A stretch of 7,004 bases of DNA from ASMP01 sp035282925 (lineage in GTDB: Archaea; Nanobdellota; Nanobdellia; Pacearchaeales; GW2011-AR1): NCBI GenBank assembly GCA_035282925.1, contig DATEUW010000036.1, forward strand, positions 1 through 7,004, read 5' to 3'. The notes under the pieces were generated by a model. The model was not told the origin of the DNA. It worked only from the letters and a program-made list of their open reading frames with translations, and did not search any database. The position numbers were made by a program, and so were the translations under genes. This document shows, one piece after another, positions 5,024 through 7,004 of the stretch. The first letter of the stretch is position 1. Every line of letters begins with the position of its first letter.

Positions 5024-5977
5024 TTATCTTAACTCTATCAGCTCGTAGGCCCTTTTTGCCTGTTTTTTAGTTTCCCGAAGAGGCGCAGTCACAAGCAGCT
5101 GCCTTTTTGACGGCCCCTGGACAGACCCCCTGACGATTAAATAGTCTGTATTTATATTCCCGTAATTTTCTATGTTCTTTAATTTTCCCTCTGCTTTTCC
5201 TTTTTCCTGTGAATTTCCCAGGTCAATTATGCTGTTGTTGTATATGACTCTGGTAAACATTCCAAGCTGGCCAGCCATAGGAGTTCTGAAAGTAACCCTT
5301 GCAGGATGCCATGGGCCAAGTGAGCCAGGACGCCTTCTTCCCTTTTCGGATTTATGCTGCTTCAGGGCTATTCCGAATCTTTTAACAGGCCCTGAAAATC
5401 CCTTTCCTTTTGTCAGCCCGCGGATGTCCACGAGATTTTTTCTCTCAAAGATATCAAAGACATTTATTTCCTTGCCCAGATTCTCTTTGACAAAATTTAA
5501 TTTTTCTTCCAGACTTCCGGAAAGGCCGATTTCACTCAGGTCAGGCGTCTTCTTCAAGCCTGTTTTTTTGGCCTGCGAATAGCATACTATGCTTAAGTCA
5601 TCGTAATCTTTTACTCCTTCAATACTGAATGTCTTTTTCCCTGGAATTTTTACCTTTCCCTTAAGCTCTTTATCAGGATTTTCAGCCAAAACCTCTGTTT
5701 TTACAAGGTTATTTTTATAGAATCGAACAGAAAAAATTTTCATGGGAGGGCACTCGAGAATTGTCACAGGAACAATGATATTCTTTCCTTTTGTCATGGA
5801 ATTGGGAGTATCATCCTTGACATAGGCAGAAGCCATGCCTGCCTTGTAGCATATGAACCCCTTTAATCTCTTTTTGGAACTTATAGAACTCCAGTTAACT
5901 CTAGGCAAGAATTTGCCGGCCCTTTTTCTCGGCCAGAACTGCAGGCTTCCTTTTCTCGGTCTTCTTATCGTCGACAT
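5024..5977 (-). CDS. rpl3: Ribosomal protein uL3 (L3)
   Basis: A 317-residue archaeal uL3, slightly short of the 330-350 common in the family. The N-terminus RRPRKGSLQFWPRKRA is diagnostic of the archaeal/eukaryotic branch; FICYKAGMASAYVKDD (41-56) follows. The long central extension that approaches the peptidyl transferase centre is present: LTKGKGFSGPVKRFG (188-202), QHKSEKGRRRPGSLGPWHPA (207-226) and TPMAGQLGMFTRVIYNN. It ends with DYLIVRGSVQGPSKRQLLV. uL3 is a core assembly protein that binds the 3' part of 23S rRNA. It is the first ribosomal gene of the cluster, preceded by a 111-base leader. There is no Shine-Dalgarno before this ATG, and two nearer upstream ATGs in the leader are out of frame, so the start is chosen from homology. 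Confidence 0.97.
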   Translation of the reverse strand: MSTIRRPRKGSLQFWPRKRAGKFLPRVNWSSISSKKRLKGFICYKAGMASAYVKDDTPNSMTKGKNIIVPVTILECPPMKIFSVRFYKNNLVKTEVLAENPDKELKGKVKIPGKKTFSIEGVKDYDDLSIVCYSQAKKTGLKKTPDLSEIGLSGSLEEKLNFVKENLGKEINVFDIFERKNLVDIRGLTKGKGFSGPVKRFGIALKQHKSEKGRRRPGSLGPWHPARVTFRTPMAGQLGMFTRVIYNNSIIDLGNSQEKGKAEGKLKNIENYGNINTDYLIVRGSVQGPSKRQLLVTAPLRETKKQAKRAYELIELR

Positions 5978-6011
5978 TTCTTAACATTTTCGCGGAGAAC
6001 ATTTTTTCTTT

Positions 6012-6030
6012 AGCTTTGTTTTACAAAGCT
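6012..6030 (-). promoter_or_regulatory. Hairpin in the leader of the uL3 operon
   Basis: A perfect 8-base inverted repeat, AGCTTTGT and ACAAAGCT, around a 3-base centre lies about 35 bases before the uL3 start. On the minus-strand RNA the loop is AAA and the following bases are A-rich, not U-rich, so it does not look like a terminator for this strand. If transcription starts downstream of the TATA-like box at 6066-6073, the hairpin would be in the 5' untranslated leader and could be a site for feedback control by a ribosomal protein; that role is inference. Confidence 0.45.
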
Positions 6031-6065
6031 TCTCTACCCTGGATAAGATATCTAAAAATTGCGGG

Positions 6066-6073
6066 TTTTTAAA
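6066..6073 (-). promoter_or_regulatory. Probable promoter (TATA box) of the uL3 operon
   Basis: On the minus strand the region reads GAAAAAAGG then TTTAAAAA, which resembles an archaeal BRE followed by a TATA box. It lies just after the stop of the upstream gene. The usual spacing of about 26 bases from the box centre puts the start site near 6043, giving a leader of roughly 65 bases before uL3. Alternatively, the operon is read through from the promoter at 6800-6807. Confidence 0.45.
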
Positions 6074-6088
6074 CCTTTTTTCAGAAAT

Positions 6089-6778
6089 TCACGCCTCAAA
6101 TTCAGCCTCTTTCCTTGTTTCCTTTCCGTCAACATTCGCGATTCTTACGACTCTGCCTTTCCTCTTTGCCATCTCGCGAATCTTCGCGTAATCTGTCTCT
6201 AGCGTGGCCAAGCCTGGACGCGCTTCTCCCTTAGGCATGATAATATCCTTAATAATAAAAGTATGCTCAATTGTAGCCTTTTTGCAGTCTGGCAAATCCC
6301 AGAAAAAATCCTCTCTGGCTGCCCTGTAATATTTCTCATCAATCTCCAGCTGGCAGAACTTTTCATCAATCTTGCCCTCCCCTTTTCCAGGTTTTGGCAG
6401 TTTGCCCTTTATCCTCAGCTTTATCCCATTTCCATCTGCATTCAGAAGAAAACAATAGACCAGGGGAGCAATCTCTTTTACCTTGCTGCTTGTTAAATTG
6501 CTGACATTGTAAACAATTTTCCCCTCTTTTTTTATTCCCTGCAGTCCTGGAATCTCTTCTTTGCTCAAAATGGTTCCGTTAAAGACAGCATTTCCCAAAC
6601 CAGCCACGAACAAAACAAAATCATTTGCAAACTCGAAGCTACCCTTAACTTTGATATTTTTTGTTTTCCAAATGCTCAGAAGAGCCCTTTTCCTGTATTC
6701 TCCTTTTCCGAAACGAATAAACTGCCGGTGAACTGCTTCGTCAGCCTTTCCCACGAAGATATGTTTTATGAAGTTCAT
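6089..6778 (-). CDS. Conserved-looking protein of unknown function upstream of uL3
   Basis: A 229-residue protein I do not recognise. It has no signal peptide and no membrane segment and should be cytoplasmic. The sequence looks like a folded mixed alpha/beta protein: a basic start with RFGKGEYRKRALLSIWKT (22-39), alternating hydrophobic stretches FEFANDFVLFVAGLGNAVF (48-66), a middle with KEIAPLVYCFLLNADGNG, a basic turn KGKLPKPGKGEGKIDEKFCQ (124-143), then REDFFWDLPDCKK (155-167) and HTFIIKDIIMPKGE, and a charged C-terminus with KRKGRVVRIANVDGKE. Base and codon style match its neighbours. It is co-oriented with the ribosomal operon, and could be co-transcribed with it, hinting at a translation- or RNA-linked role, which is guesswork. 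The ATG fits a TATA box 26 bases upstream, that is a leaderless transcript. Confidence 0.85.
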   Translation of the reverse strand: MNFIKHIFVGKADEAVHRQFIRFGKGEYRKRALLSIWKTKNIKVKGSFEFANDFVLFVAGLGNAVFNGTILSKEEIPGLQGIKKEGKIVYNVSNLTSSKVKEIAPLVYCFLLNADGNGIKLRIKGKLPKPGKGEGKIDEKFCQLEIDEKYYRAAREDFFWDLPDCKKATIEHTFIIKDIIMPKGEARPGLATLETDYAKIREMAKRKGRVVRIANVDGKETRKEAEFEA

Positions 6779-6799
6779 TAAAATTTTTATTCACAAACC

Positions 6800-6807
6800 T
6801 TTATAAA
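6800..6807. promoter_or_regulatory. Shared palindromic TATA box for two divergent genes
   Basis: TTTATAAA is its own reverse complement. Its centre is about 25.5 bases from the first base of the minus-strand ATG at 6778 and about 27.5 bases from the plus-strand ATG at 6831, the distance expected between an archaeal TATA box and the transcription start. Upstream bases resemble a BRE on both strands (CAAAAT on the minus strand, CAAACC on the plus strand). Neither gene has a Shine-Dalgarno, so both are probably transcribed leaderless from this one element. Confidence 0.65.
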
Positions 6808-6830
6808 TTTTGGCTACTATCTCTTAATCG

Positions 6831-7004
6831 ATGACCAAAATAGATGAAGATTACTTTAATAAGATAATGACTGCAATAATTTTGGTAGTCCTTATTGTAT
6901 TTTCTTTTCTTCTTCTGAGGCCGATCCTCCTTTCTGTAGTTTTCGGGTTGCTGCTAGCATTCGTTTTTAATCCTGTTTATGAATGGCTTTATAAGAAGAC
7001 AAAA
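6831..7004 (+). CDS. Probable AI-2E/PerM-family membrane transporter, N-terminal part
   Basis: The first 58 codons of a plus-strand gene cut by the right edge; the frame stays open to the end. It reads MTKIDEDYFNKIMTAIILVV, then a hydrophobic stretch with LIVFSFLLLRPILLSVVFGL and LLAFVFNPVYEWLYKK. Two closely spaced membrane helices with a central LLRPILL and the ending FVFNPVYEWL resemble the N-terminus of the AI-2E transporter family (formerly UPF0118; YdiK/PerM-like), which typically has about eight membrane helices and 330-380 residues. Members are reported to export small molecules or exchange ions, and the substrate cannot be told here. It diverges from the ribosomal cluster and is probably leaderless, with the TATA box 27 bases upstream. 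Confidence 0.7.
   Translation, partial: MTKIDEDYFNKIMTAIILVVLIVFSFLLLRPILLSVVFGLLLAFVFNPVYEWLYKKTK

Noticed and set aside
6012..6030. Leader hairpin as a transcription terminator
   Set aside because: It is followed by A-rich sequence on the minus strand and by a mixed sequence on the plus strand, with no U tract directly after the stem.
1..7004. Mobile elements, CRISPR arrays, tRNA or rRNA genes
   Set aside because: No direct repeat array, terminal inverted repeats, transposase-like protein or cloverleaf-like segment was seen; nearly all sequence is accounted for by ribosomal genes.

Overview
The window is part of an archaeal chromosome. Twelve minus-strand genes form the archaeal S10/spc-type ribosomal protein cluster, in transcription order (right to left): uL3, uL4, uL23, uL2, uS19, uL22, uS3, uL29, aIF1 (SUI1), uS17, uL14 and the first codons of uL24. 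A translation factor gene (SUI1) between uL29 and uS17, the zinc-knuckle form of aIF1, and the sequence signatures of uL4, uS17 and uL24 are all archaeal. The sequence looks moderately AT-rich (not counted), ribosome binding sites are patchy, and several proteins are trimmed or remodelled. Together with an unrecognised gene in front of uL3, this suggests a reduced archaeon of the DPANN type (for example Woesearchaeota or Pacearchaeota). That placement is an inference from style, not from a tree.

Layout. Positions 1-5977 are an almost continuous operon with gaps of 1 to about 50 bases and two 4-base ATGA stop/start overlaps (uL4/uL23 and uS17/uL14). The one larger internal gap, 100 bases between uL22 and uS3, is AT-rich, carries an inverted repeat and may hold an internal promoter. 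Positions 5978-6088 are a leader in front of uL3 with a TATA-like box and a perfect 8-bp hairpin. Positions 6089-6778 encode a 229-residue soluble protein of unknown function on the same strand. On the plus strand from 6831 to the right edge is the start of a membrane protein that looks like an AI-2E/PerM-family transporter. Between these two divergent genes a single palindromic TATA box sits at nearly the same distance from both start codons, as expected for two leaderless transcripts sharing one box.

Together the operon genes build the large-subunit polypeptide exit tunnel and peptidyl-transferase surroundings (uL2, uL3, uL4, uL22, uL23, uL24, uL29, uL14), parts of the small subunit (uS3, uS17, uS19) and the start-codon selection factor aIF1. 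Points worth a second look: the RNase P protein gene (rnp1/p29) usual between SUI1 and uS17 is missing; uL22 has a shortened tunnel hairpin and a long charged N-terminal tail while the uL4 tunnel loop is enlarged; uL2 carries Phe in place of the second His of its HPHGGG motif; and an uncharacterised gene stands where many archaea have other genes. I see no mobile element, CRISPR array or tRNA/rRNA gene.
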